Assembly: GCF_016027715.1 (NCBI RefSeq)
Contig: NZ_CP065691.1
Coordinates: 1,273,954 to 1,337,953, forward strand
Direction of reading: 5' to 3'
DNA: 64,000 nucleotides
From: Lactococcus garvieae
GTDB lineage: Bacteria; Bacillota; Bacilli; Lactobacillales; Streptococcaceae
Shown here: piece after piece, positions 37,301 through 43,721 of the stretch
How positions within the stretch are numbered: the stretch's first letter is position 1
How the letters are laid out: every line of letters starts with the position of its first letter
The notes under the pieces: model-generated
Told to the model about the DNA's origin: nothing
The model's input: the letters and a program-made list of their open reading frames with translations, nothing else
Database searches by the model: none
Translations under genes and position numbers: made by a program

Positions 37301-38349
37301 AGTCCTCCTAATGACGAACCAAGATTTTTCAAACCTTCACCCACGCCGCCAGATAAAGCAGATTTAACATTTTTAATTGCTGCACCTATTGCGGAGAATG
37401 CTGAAGACAGTGCAGATATGGCTCCCGAATCTTTAAAACCTGACCAGATTTGAGAAAATCCTTTTTTTATATTTCCAACAAATCTCATTGCCTTATTGGC
37501 TATCTTTTCAAAGTCAATTTTTTCGATAGCGTCCGAAAGGTTCGTGACAAGCTCAATTCCTTTTTTACTCACTCTCTCAAAGATTGGCATGAGTTTATTA
37601 GACAGACCTTCTTTCAGTCCATCAACAGCTTGGCCAACACTTTTGAACTGAGTAGCCATTTTTGTAAAGTTCGCATTTGTCCCTGTTTTTGTAATTGCAT
37701 CAAAGAACTCTTGCGTTTTCACTTTACCGTCTTGTACATTTTTAACTAAGTCTTTGGTACTCATTCCCATGGTTTTTGCAACCGCTGAAATACCTGCCGG
37801 AGTTTGCTCAAGCATAAGTTTAAAGTCTTGCCATTGCACCATAGGCTTAGCTGCCATTTGGGTAGCTTGTTGACTCAATGTCTTCATAGCCTGTGTTGGT
37901 TCAGAAGAAGCTGCTGCAAGACCCCCGAAACCTTTGACAAGCTCACCTGTATTCTTTATACCTACCGCTGCAAGCTGAGAATACGTTGAAGCCATGTCAG
38001 AGGCAGAGTAGATAGTTTGTGTGGCAAACTGTTGCATATCCTTTTTAGCAGCCTGAATATCCTTAGTTGGCATTTTCAACTCTTCCATATTTCCTTGAAA
38101 GACTTGCCAAGCTTTGCTGGATTCATCCAACTCAGAAACAAGACCACGAACTCCAGTACTAACCAAACTAAGCCCTTTGGTAATTCCTGAACCAATGACA
38201 TTTGCACCAAGAACAGATTTAAAAATACTTCCTGACTTAGCAGCCTTTGCTGTTAAAGAATCAAGTGCACCAAGTCCTGCTTTCATAGTACTTGTAAAGC
38301 CTTGGTCTTTCGCACTAAGCGTTGCTGATACTGTATAGCTTTCTGACAT
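34306..38349 (-). CDS. tail tape measure protein
   Basis: A 1,347-residue tape measure protein, the longest phage gene here. The N-terminal 300 residues carry the usual TMP start (YTVSATLSAKDQGFTSTMK, then TPAGISAVAKTMGMSTKDL). A long helical body has hydrophobic segments near 480-560. Repeated units of about 60 residues, containing FQKV(S/T)DLVKKI and FKTIKDVF-type sequence, fill about 650-900. Length sets tail length, roughly 200 nm by the usual 1.5 A per residue. It follows the tail-chaperone frames, as expected. Confidence 0.9.
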   Translation of the reverse strand: MSESYTVSATLSAKDQGFTSTMKAGLGALDSLTAKAAKSGSIFKSVLGANVIGSGITKGLSLVSTGVRGLVSELDESSKAWQVFQGNMEELKMPTKDIQAAKKDMQQFATQTIYSASDMASTYSQLAAVGIKNTGELVKGFGGLAAASSEPTQAMKTLSQQATQMAAKPMVQWQDFKLMLEQTPAGISAVAKTMGMSTKDLVKNVQDGKVKTQEFFDAITKTGTNANFTKMATQFKSVGQAVDGLKEGLSNKLMPIFERVSKKGIELVTNLSDAIEKIDFEKIANKAMRFVGNIKKGFSQIWSGFKDSGAISALSSAFSAIGAAIKNVKSALSGGVGEGLKNLGSSLGGLTSKAAGVIESVANAIAKMSPGQINQVVGALKAAATAMIAFKVGSMAFQKGLAVYNGVAKTVGVIKTLTSALKGLSSVQGGKGTKALADIPTAPATSKLSGWTGIAKSVGIIVAIGGSMKLVASAFKDMANIRVSWGQLGKNLAQMGTFLLAAAVSMGVIGGAIQLFPPIATALAIGAGVFVGLAETMGLVGKGLESFAKSSDSAIKTVNNIKFDKNFSKKLVELLGAMAGLSAVGSFAGIIGGLSAPFAVLGAISFTAISATITKISKFATELDSMNIPEANVIKPKLKQVQDIANALASFKVGNVGNIGAVFSTAFANLSTGNIIGTFKKVSDFVQEVSKMPSIDSSVLQSKFKMLADVRNELNKITQSNSTGGTSIDAAINSWFGKLDTSNLVASFQKVTDLVKKISSMETVDASSLDAKFKTIKDVFEKIRSFSKENFDSSIFDSLNSLFGKMDTSNLVNSFTKVADLTNKIANLPTIDSGVIDTKFKAIKNVFTKLHDFKIESYTGDTSNLSSYNKIISAINELSGFVQKLASTNIVDISGKLNQIKTTITQLSKFTVPAPPENLTQTLDNVKKTVTPLGEIATSMGTIANIPDLSAIGPKIDQIKAAVNKIATLVISPMASGLKDSITGLEPVISSITTIARSLQAFSGVVINGEAISASLNTIKSVLNNGVWDAMQTGLSKLGTMETTFTSGTTAFQSLKTMVSAMNNIPAASTAIQANVDNIQKGLDKLSGINFSADIAGKAAQYAAAVNSLISSLKGMGGNFSPVGNEWASKITQGFVSGISSSTGRATSAIRSLISAVRGAGASSAGQFQSVGAMIGAGLASGMYSALGQVRAAADALVAEANRAAQAKAKIHSPSRLFRDEVGWYIGAGVAVGISKSTATVVGATKQLTNKTLSAATAVLPKLQTVSTKMLDAVTPDLSSLSNFARDSRARFESKLNANYSYNQPIYVTAEVISTLDGKEVGYGTARYVKQKNDAEDARHRRLGGKI

Positions 38350-38777
38350 TATTTTCCTCCTTTCCGTTTTTGATACATTTTACTGATTCGACTTTCAAAT
38401 GTTTCCACTTGATGTGTATCATCAGTTTTTTCACCAGTTAATTTGTCATAATCAAAGAATTGTTTGAATGTCGCATATACTGGTTCAATTCTCTTCCCGA
38501 CCTCTTTTTCAGCTTTAACTTCACGATTTAACCAGGCTTGCCGATGTGCTGAAAATTCTTCATCGATATTCCTCAATCGTAAGGCCTCACTCATAATTCT
38601 GTATTGCTTTAATGTCAGTCGGTCTATCTCATCCCAATTTGTTATCCCAAAAAAACGGAAGCAGTTCACTGCTACCGCTTCATAGAATTCATCAGCATCT
38701 ATTCTTGTTGCGCTTCCGCTGCTTCCACTGCCTCTTTGAGTTGAATGACTACTTTCTTCGTAGCATTCGCTGTCTCT
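38349..38777 (-). CDS. gpT-like part of tail assembly chaperone, made by -1 frameshift
   Basis: This frame continues gpG after a GGGTTTA slip at 38777-38783. Joined to the first 99 gpG residues it would give a 241-residue gpGT fusion. The frame is open from 38777 and has no plausible start: the first candidate is a GTG at 38669 without a ribosome site. The product (for example FYEAVAVNCFRFFGITNWDEIDRL) is basic and helical. In lambda-type tails gpG and gpGT escort the tape measure protein, whose gene starts here at the very last base of this frame. Confidence 0.65.
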   Translation of the reverse strand, partial: RDSECYEESSHSTQRGSGSSGSATRIDADEFYEAVAVNCFRFFGITNWDEIDRLTLKQYRIMSEALRLRNIDEEFSAHRQAWLNREVKAEKEVGKRIEPVYATFKQFFDYDKLTGEKTDDTHQVETFESRISKMYQKRKGGK

Positions 38778-39073
38778 AAACCCTCCATCACGCTGTCAAA
38801 TAAAGCATCGATATCAGTATCTTCATCGTCAAAGTAGTTGTCAACGATTGCTTGTGTGAGGTTAGGTTTTTGACCAGCATTTGCAGTGATCATAACTGTT
38901 GCGAGTGCTGTGATATCTCCATCCAAAAGAAGAGAAACAAAGTACTTCAATCCAATTTGTTGCTTGATAGCTGAACCAAATTCAATTGGTGTTTCAACTT
39001 TTTTATTGATGTCACGCAAGAAGCGCATTCCAAAGTTTAAAGTGTAAGTTTTTTCGTTGATTACTAATTCCAT
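38699..39073 (-). CDS. tail assembly chaperone gpG-like
   Basis: 124 residues, beginning MELVINEKTYTLNFGMRFLRDINKK, the usual start of lactococcal and streptococcal tail chaperones. It lies between the major tail protein and the tape measure gene. It should keep the tape measure protein soluble while tail subunits load. A phased -1 slip heptamer, G GGT TTA at codons 98-99, lies 26 codons before the stop. RBS CAGGAG. Confidence 0.8.
   Translation of the reverse strand: MELVINEKTYTLNFGMRFLRDINKKVETPIEFGSAIKQQIGLKYFVSLLLDGDITALATVMITANAGQKPNLTQAIVDNYFDDEDTDIDALFDSVMEGLETANATKKVVIQLKEAVEAAEAQQE
38777..38783 (-). promoter_or_regulatory. -1 ribosomal frameshift heptamer GGGTTTA
   Basis: On the minus strand the bases read GAG GGT TTA GAG in the gpG frame, so GGGTTTA fits X XXY YYZ with correct phase. 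The -1 frame opens only a few codons upstream (a TGA precedes it) and then stays open to 38349. Confidence 0.65.
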
Positions 39074-39090
39074 TTTTTTCTCCTGATATC

Positions 39091-39444
39091 TTAATTAGTT
39101 GTTAATGTTAGTGTCACAGATTCACTCCAAGCCGAGCCTGTAAACTCTCCATCATGGAGGTACTGTGCCTTTTCTACTTCCGTAGGAATATCACTAGGTG
39201 CTTTTACATTGTAGGTTTGTACCGTTACAAGAATAAAATCTCCTGTTTGAAGCTCTGGAACATTATCTGCAGCTAGAGTCCATGAGTTCGTTTCAGAGTA
39301 ACCCATGTATTTAAGTTCCGAAGAGGCACCTTGGTTAGCATCTCCATAATGTGTGAGATACGCAAGCGCTCCTTCTACCTTGTCCCAACTTACAGTAATA
39401 GATCCGTCACTATTAATTACCCCAGTTACATTCTGGGGCGCATT
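39091..39444 (-). CDS. Ig/Fn3-like C-terminal extension of the major tail protein (+1 frameshift)
   Basis: This frame starts without any start codon at the +1 position after the tail protein's CCC TAA. It adds 117 residues (NAPQNVTGVINSDGS, ITVSWDKVEGALAYLTHYG...), a fibronectin/Ig-like beta sandwich, giving a 292-residue long form. ATG codons exist a little upstream, within the tail gene, but have no ribosome site. Phage Ig-like domains added by frameshift are exposed on the virion and are thought to hold cell-surface sugars weakly. Confidence 0.75.
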   Translation of the reverse strand, partial: NAPQNVTGVINSDGSITVSWDKVEGALAYLTHYGDANQGASSELKYMGYSETNSWTLAADNVPELQTGDFILVTVQTYNVKAPSDIPTEVEKAQYLHDGEFTGSAWSESVTLTLTTN

Positions 39445-39448
39445 AGGG
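39420..39448 (-). promoter_or_regulatory. +1 frameshift signal: CCC-TAA plus hairpin, tail gene
   Basis: Slippery CCC at 39446-39448, stop TAA at 39443-39445, 4-nt spacer, hairpin CCCCAG (39433-39438)-N7-CTGGGG (39420-39425). The same arrangement, with identical stem and spacing, ends the capsid gene. Confidence 0.75.
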
Positions 39449-39970
39449 TGTGGCAGTTGTGTCTGCAAAGACATAATCAATTTCTTCTTGATTTTCTTTA
39501 CTTACAGTAACTTCGCCCTTTTGTGGTTTTCCATTGATTGAGAAGGTACTATCATAAGTTGCAAGATCATCGGCTTTCGCAGAAAGTTCAAATGACGTTA
39601 AAGTCCCTTGCATGTACTTACCTTTATATTTCATAGGTGTTGTACCTTCTTCTGTGGTAGGTTTTTGAAGGTTAATTTCCCAAATTTCAAGTAAATCACC
39701 ATTTTGACAAGCCTCTTCTAATTCATCAATTAGATCATCTTGTGTGGACAAAATCAGTGATGCTGTAACTTCTGTTGCCGCAGGCTTAGAAGTATTGACG
39801 TTACCGTCTTTAGTTGCCGTAGCATCACTATCCGCGCTTAATGAACGGCCATAATCTGTTTGAAAAATAACAGAACTTGCAGCTTTAGTTTTACGGTCTG
39901 CATATTTACGAATCATGAAAACAATATTTTTTCCTTGGACCGCTTGTGGTGTAACTGTTTCTCCAGCCAT
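39443..39970 (-). CDS. major tail protein
   Basis: A 175-residue tail tube protein. The features of the TP901-1/phi13-type major tail family are KNIVFMIRKYADRKTKAASSVIFQTDYG at the start, the GTTPMKYKGKYMQGTLTSF strand pair and the C-terminal FSINGKPQKGEVT. It ends in ...DTTATP just before a shifty stop (CCC TAA), so most ribosomes should make this short form and a minority the Ig-extended form. Strong RBS AAAGGAGAAAT. Upstream genes are the head-tail connectors. Confidence 0.85.
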   Translation of the reverse strand: MAGETVTPQAVQGKNIVFMIRKYADRKTKAASSVIFQTDYGRSLSADSDATATKDGNVNTSKPAATEVTASLILSTQDDLIDELEEACQNGDLLEIWEINLQKPTTEEGTTPMKYKGKYMQGTLTSFELSAKADDLATYDSTFSINGKPQKGEVTVSKENQEEIDYVFADTTATP

Positions 39971-39985
39971 TTTTATTTCTCCTTT

Positions 39986-40360
39986 TTATCTAAAAGTTAA
40001 TGTAATCATTGCCCGCCTAACATTTGGCGTGACAGTTCTGTCAATGGAGTATTTTATACTCGATTCATTGACAAGTAGTGTAAAGCCTTTTGCTTTACTA
40101 GCTTGACTCATGATATTTTCAGCATAATTTGACAAGTTTTTTAAATCTTCTATTTCTGACCAAACATTTAAAGTAAAATTGAATTTTTTTATTGCCCCGC
40201 CTACTTTAGTTCCAGAAGCAGTCCAATCAGAATCATTGAAATCTACAAAAGGATATTTCACATCATCAAGTTGTCGGTAGTCATAGACATTATCGTCTCC
40301 TACTTGTCCTTGAGCAATCATGAATAATTTGTCATGAAGATCTTGCCATTGTGTTTTCAT
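39986..40360 (-). CDS. tail terminator / completion protein (DUF806-like)
   Basis: 124 residues between the HK97-gp10-like gene and the major tail gene, the slot of the tail terminator. The sequence (QWQDLHDKLFMIAQGQVGDDNVYDYRQLDDVKYPFVDF...) resembles DUF806-type lactococcal phage proteins. It probably caps the tail tube at the head end. It overlaps the preceding gene by 4 bp (ATGA). Confidence 0.6.
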   Translation of the reverse strand: MKTQWQDLHDKLFMIAQGQVGDDNVYDYRQLDDVKYPFVDFNDSDWTASGTKVGGAIKKFNFTLNVWSEIEDLKNLSNYAENIMSQASKAKGFTLLVNESSIKYSIDRTVTPNVRRAMITLTFR

Positions 40361-40725
40361 TTAACTAATCTCTCCATATCCGATTTGAATTTTTCCTGTT
40401 GTGTCTCAAAAGGTTCTTTCATGAAATCTTCTGCTTCCATAAACCGTGTCCCGTTGATCAAATAGGGTGCATAATCTTTCGCTGTCCCTTGTTCAGACGA
40501 TAAGCCACCATCCTTATACTCAGGCATACGTGAAGCAATATCTTGATTGATTTGCTCCATTGAATACCCTTTTGAAAAGACAACGCCTTTCCTCGTATTT
40601 CGAACAAGAGCATTATGCAATTGATCACTGTTATTTTTGACAACTTTTTTTGCAGCCTCAAGCTTTAAATTTTTCTGCAATGCTTTCTTTAAAGCATCTG
40701 CGCCTTTTATTGATACACTAGCCAT
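40357..40725 (-). CDS. HK97-gp10-like neck protein
   Basis: 122 residues with the HK97 gp10 pattern: SIKGADALKKALQKNLKLEAAKKVVKNN at the start and the APYLINGTRFMEAEDFM block near 85-101 (usual form YAxYxExGT). It belongs to the head-tail joining set and overlaps both neighbours by 4-8 bp. Confidence 0.75.
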   Translation of the reverse strand: MASVSIKGADALKKALQKNLKLEAAKKVVKNNSDQLHNALVRNTRKGVVFSKGYSMEQINQDIASRMPEYKDGGLSSEQGTAKDYAPYLINGTRFMEAEDFMKEPFETQQEKFKSDMERLVK

Positions 40726-41023
40726 TTCTAATCACCGTAAGCACTGACGAATTCCGAGGTGTTTTGTCAGTATCTAACATGTATTTGTGGCCTTTATACT
40801 CAATATGAGAAAAAGAGGCAGTGTATTCTCTTTGGAGCCTAATAGTAAATCGTGTGTTTTTCACGTCCCCATAGGTCACCTGCTGGCGTTGTGCGGTCAT
40901 TACAGATACATTAGCTTGCTTTACAGTTCGGACTTCTGTGGGTTTGCTATAGTCTCCAATAACTGGATCATATTTCCCACCTTCAATCACTTTTACAAAA
41001 ATAACTGTTTCACCGTATCTCAT
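40718..41023 (-). CDS. head closure / head-tail joining protein
   Basis: 101 residues, beta-rich, beginning MRYGETVIFVKVIEGGKYDP. Size, composition and position (after the gp6-like connector, before gp10) fit the phage head closure family. It overlaps both neighbours. The sequence match is weaker than the context. Confidence 0.6.
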   Translation of the reverse strand: MRYGETVIFVKVIEGGKYDPVIGDYSKPTEVRTVKQANVSVMTAQRQQVTYGDVKNTRFTIRLQREYTASFSHIEYKGHKYMLDTDKTPRNSSVLTVIRNG

Positions 41024-41364
41024 AGAAACTGGACCTTTCCGGCTTTACCTGGAGGATCTTCTTGGTTATTCAACCAAGCATTGATAGCATCCATAAAAGG
41101 AGCTAAATCATCTGTTAAATCGTAAGTAATATCTTCACCTTCTTGCCTGAAAGTTTTCATACCCTCATTTCCAATCCGGTTAAAACGAATAATGGCAAGT
41201 TCAACAACGATATAACTTAATTCATTAGGAATTTCCTTTTGTCCAGGTAATCGGGTCAATAGTGAAGCTTCAGCATTCTTGATAATCAGATTTAATCTTT
41301 TATCACGTGCTGTGTCCTCACCATCAAAATCAAGCATTACTTTAAGATCATCAATAGCAGACAT
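41020..41364 (-). CDS. head-tail connector (gp6-like)
   Basis: 114 helical residues: DDLKVMLDFDGEDTARDKRLNLIIKNAEASLLTRL, then ELSYIVVELAIIRFNRIGNEGM. This pattern belongs to the HK97 gp6/SPP1 gp15 adaptor family that binds the portal. It starts at the last base of the preceding gene's stop. Confidence 0.75.
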   Translation of the reverse strand: MSAIDDLKVMLDFDGEDTARDKRLNLIIKNAEASLLTRLPGQKEIPNELSYIVVELAIIRFNRIGNEGMKTFRQEGEDITYDLTDDLAPFMDAINAWLNNQEDPPGKAGKVQFL

Positions 41365-41591
41365 TATTCAACCAATGCCAGAAGAACATCCTTGTTGGCA
41401 CTTTCGTCAAATTCTATTCCGTTACTTGTCAAGTAAGCTTTGATATCATCTTTTTTTGAGCTTGAATTTGGTTTGGCAATTTTTTCATTGCTTTGGTTTT
41501 CACCATTTGAATTATCATCAAGAAGTTCATTGTCCTTTACAACATCTTGGACTTCTTCTTTTTGATGATAACGACGTAATAGCATACTCAT
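41364..41591 (-). CDS. small HeH/LEM-domain protein
   Basis: 75 residues: a basic start, a polar Asn/Ser linker, and a C-terminal HeH fold (KKDDIKAYLTSNGIEFDESANKDVLLALVE, about 45-75), a SAP/LEM-like helix-extended-helix motif. Such proteins often sit between capsid and connector genes in Gram-positive phages, role unproven. RBS GAGGTG. Confidence 0.65.
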   Translation of the reverse strand: MSMLLRRYHQKEEVQDVVKDNELLDDNSNGENQSNEKIAKPNSSSKKDDIKAYLTSNGIEFDESANKDVLLALVE

Positions 41592-41607
41592 TTTTCACCT
41601 CACTTTA

Positions 41608-41871
41608 TTAAGCTGCTGTGCCTGTTACTTCACAAGTTGCAGTTTTTCCATTTACTGTCGAGGCTATGATATTTGCGATTCCCTCTGCAATAATTTCTAC
41701 TTCACCTTGTGCTGATACTGTAGCAATCGTTTCATCACTTGATGACCAAGTCACAGTTTTATCTACAGCATCTACAGGCTCAACTGTTGCAGTCAGTGTT
41801 TCTTTTGCACCAACAGCAAGAGTTAATGTTGTTTTATTTAGCGTAACCCCAGTTGGTTCCTGGGGAGCCTT
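41608..41871 (-). CDS. Big_2 Ig-like C-terminal extension of the capsid protein (+1 frameshift)
   Basis: The +1 frame after the capsid's CCC TAA adds 87 residues (KAPQEPTGVTLNKTTLTLAVG...), a bacterial Ig-like group 2 domain with the usual TVTWSSSDETIATVSAQGEV core, giving a 367-residue capsid form. The frame has no start codon with a ribosome site. The linker PKAPQEPTGV resembles the PNAPQNVTGV of the tail extension. Minor capsid forms of this kind are known on other phages and are surface displayed. Confidence 0.75.
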   Translation of the reverse strand, partial: KAPQEPTGVTLNKTTLTLAVGAKETLTATVEPVDAVDKTVTWSSSDETIATVSAQGEVEIIAEGIANIIASTVNGKTATCEVTGTAA

Positions 41872-41875
41872 AGGG
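41847..41875 (-). promoter_or_regulatory. +1 frameshift signal: CCC-TAA plus hairpin, capsid gene
   Basis: CCC at 41873-41875, TAA at 41870-41872, 4-nt spacer, hairpin CCCCAG (41860-41865)-N7-CTGGGG (41847-41852). Same stem and spacing as the tail gene. Confidence 0.75.
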
Positions 41876-42712
41876 TGTAGTAATGAGGACAAGCTTAGTT
41901 GGATCATAGAGATAAACACCATAATGTTCGTCTGCTGTAATCACTGTAGATTTTTTGATAATGTCGCGATCTGATTCAACTTGCACACCACGTTTCATAA
42001 CAATACGGAACGCACTTCCTGTTTCTTCAGTTTCGGGATCAATTGTAGTTTTAACCAAGGCCCCTTTACCTGCAGCAATTTTATTTGAACGGATAATATC
42101 CACACCTAAGACACGAGCAAATGCTCCGGCAGTCTGCATATTTGCTGCAACATCAGCACCTGAGTTAGCTGCAAGATATTCATCACGTAAATTTGTTGCA
42201 TCAGTTCGGGAAGTTACAAGAACCATATTTTGCAAGTCTTCGTCTGAAAATACATCGATAGCTTTTCGCAAATCAGCAAGTGTAATTTTTCCAGCTGTTG
42301 CTGTTTCAACTTTTTGAGTCGAAGTATCAACTAACGCTAAAAGGTCATTATCAACCTTGTCTGCAATTGACAAGGTAAGTTGACGTCCAGCTTCACCGAT
42401 TGGATCACCAAGACCTGAAAGCATTGCTTCATCAGTAATTTCTACACCTTTACCGGCTTTTTTCACTTTTACATCAGCAACATCTTTTCCAAGTTGATCT
42501 AATGGAATTGCTTCACCCTCCGCAACATCTTCAGCTGGGCCAATATATTTCCATTTTGGATAAGTGATAGTATCTCCTGGTTTACCAGTGAGCGTGTCAT
42601 CAATATCCGCAAGCCCTGCAAATCGCAATTTGCTTGGCAATTTTGCTGAAATCATGTCAGCCATAACCTCTGGGATAACTACATTAGCAGTAGTTGTTTT
42701 TCCTTGTACCAT
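41870..42712 (-). CDS. major capsid protein
   Basis: 280 residues with an HK97-like layout: short N-arm (TTANVVIPEVMADMISAKLPSKLRFAGLADID), spine helix, and P-domain with DNDLLALVDTSTQ. Similar proteins are annotated as the main head subunit (N4-gp56/P22-coat-like) in Gram-positive siphophages. It directly follows the scaffold gene. It ends in TTP before a shifty stop, so an Ig-extended form should also be made. RBS AAGGAGGC. Confidence 0.85.
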   Translation of the reverse strand: MVQGKTTTANVVIPEVMADMISAKLPSKLRFAGLADIDDTLTGKPGDTITYPKWKYIGPAEDVAEGEAIPLDQLGKDVADVKVKKAGKGVEITDEAMLSGLGDPIGEAGRQLTLSIADKVDNDLLALVDTSTQKVETATAGKITLADLRKAIDVFSDEDLQNMVLVTSRTDATNLRDEYLAANSGADVAANMQTAGAFARVLGVDIIRSNKIAAGKGALVKTTIDPETEETGSAFRIVMKRGVQVESDRDIIKKSTVITADEHYGVYLYDPTKLVLITTP

Positions 42713-42715
42713 TTA

Positions 42716-43324
42716 TTAAGCCTCCTTTAGCTTGTTGTATAATTCTTTATCTGTTTGATAAAGATCCATTTTTTGGGCATAACTCATTTTGTTAAATGCC
42801 TCTTTTGTGACTGGTGCTTCCCCAGTATTCCGACTTACTTTTGGTGGAGTACCTGCAAGAAGCGCCTTTGTTTTCGAATCAATCAATTCAGATTGTTCTT
42901 TGACAGCTTCATCAATAAGTGATAGAACATCTTCGTCACTATCAAGTAGCGCCAAAACCTTGGCAAAAGACTTCGGCAAGCCTTTTTCAGATAAATCAGC
43001 AGCAATCTGAGCTTGTTGTTTTTCTTGAATAAATGCTTTACGGTCAGCTTCAAACTTCTCACGTTCTTCATCAAATTCAGCTTTTGCACGTTGCTCTTTG
43101 CTCATTTTGGCAAAATCGCGCTCTCGCTTTTCTTCCTCAAATGCTTCAAGTTGCTTTTTTAACTTGTTGTTTTCAACTCGCATTTTTGCAAAATCAGCAT
43201 TTGTAGGTCCATCGTTTGTTGGCTCCGCTGGAGGAGTTTCAACTGGTGGTTGAGTAGGTTCATTTGCTGGCGGTGTAGCTACTTGTGTTTCATTTAGTTC
43301 AACTGGTGGTGTTTGTTCACTCAT
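42716..43324 (-). CDS. capsid scaffold protein (DUF4355-like)
   Basis: 202 residues: a Pro/Thr/Glu-rich start (PPVETPPAEPTNDGPTN), a long coiled coil (about 45-130) and a C-terminal helical block (YAQKMDLYQTDKELYNKL). This is the usual composition of siphophage scaffolds, which fill the procapsid and then leave. It lies 3 bp before the capsid gene and about 90 bp after a strong terminator, so a promoter for structural genes may lie in that gap. Confidence 0.8.
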   Translation of the reverse strand: MSEQTPPVELNETQVATPPANEPTQPPVETPPAEPTNDGPTNADFAKMRVENNKLKKQLEAFEEEKRERDFAKMSKEQRAKAEFDEEREKFEADRKAFIQEKQQAQIAADLSEKGLPKSFAKVLALLDSDEDVLSLIDEAVKEQSELIDSKTKALLAGTPPKVSRNTGEAPVTKEAFNKMSYAQKMDLYQTDKELYNKLKEA

Positions 43325-43410
43325 TATGATTCTCCTGGTATAAAGCTCCGCAGCTATCTAGTGATATTTTTAGCCTTACACTGATGGGCTTATACAGTAA
43401 TTTTCGCGCA

Positions 43411-43450
43411 AAAAAAAGGGCACTCCTATGCAGTTTTGTGCCCTTTTGAA
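43411..43450 (-). terminator. terminator inside the head module
   Basis: AAAGGGCAC (43438-43446, minus sense) / GTGCCCTTT (43415-43423), loop 14 nt, then eight T on the minus strand. With the second hairpin at 43468 it divides the portal/MuF genes from scaffold and capsid genes. Confidence 0.8.
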
Positions 43451-43461
43451 AATTATTCAAT

Positions 43462-43495
43462 AAAAAAAGTACTGACTAATTTGTCAGTACTCAAT
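43462..43495 (-). terminator. second terminator after the small gene at 43.5 kb
   Basis: AGTACTGAC (43468-43476) / GTCAGTACT (43483-43491), 6-nt loop, T run on the minus strand, directly past the stop of the preceding gene. Confidence 0.8.
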
Positions 43496-43497
43496 TT

Positions 43498-43716
43498 TTA
43501 AAATACAATACTCGCCCATTCTTCTTCCGGTATTTCTTCAAATGGTTCGTTTTTAGCTATCGCTTCATCAACAGCTTTTTTCATTTCATCATAACCCACA
43601 GTTTGGATATATTGAGGAGTGTCATGAACAGGATCCCAAAACCCAATTATTCTTTGAGGAAATGAAACATTAAAATGTTCTTCATACTTTTTTTCAAGTA
43701 GTTTAAATTTATCCAT
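43498..43716 (-). CDS. small acidic phage protein, unknown
   Basis: 72 residues, beginning MDKFKLLEKKYEEHFNVSFPQRIIGFWDP and ending in an acidic EEIPEEEWASIVF. I use the ATG at 43716, 8 nt from AAAGGA; an ATG at 43725 is too close. It comes right after the MuF gene and before two terminators. Given the upstream MuF protein's toxin-like C-terminal domain, an immunity or chaperone role is possible, but only position suggests it. Confidence 0.6.
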   Translation of the reverse strand: MDKFKLLEKKYEEHFNVSFPQRIIGFWDPVHDTPQYIQTVGYDEMKKAVDEAIAKNEPFEEIPEEEWASIVF

Positions 43717-43721
43717 TTTCA

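Noticed and set aside
38699-38770. Slip sites near the end of gpG (AAGAAAG, CTCAAAG)
   Set aside because: Neither fits X XXY YYZ in the gpG reading phase; GGGTTTA at 38777-38783 does.
39443-39480. Independent start of the tail Ig domain at an ATG near 39474
   Set aside because: No ribosome site, and the residues before the shift point are non-homologous read-through of the tail gene; the shared CCC-TAA plus stem signal explains it better.
41608-41922. Independent gene starting near 41922 for the Big_2 domain
   Set aside because: The upstream part overlaps the capsid gene, has no ribosome site and encodes nothing recognisable; homology begins exactly after the capsid stop, so I treat it as a frameshift extension.
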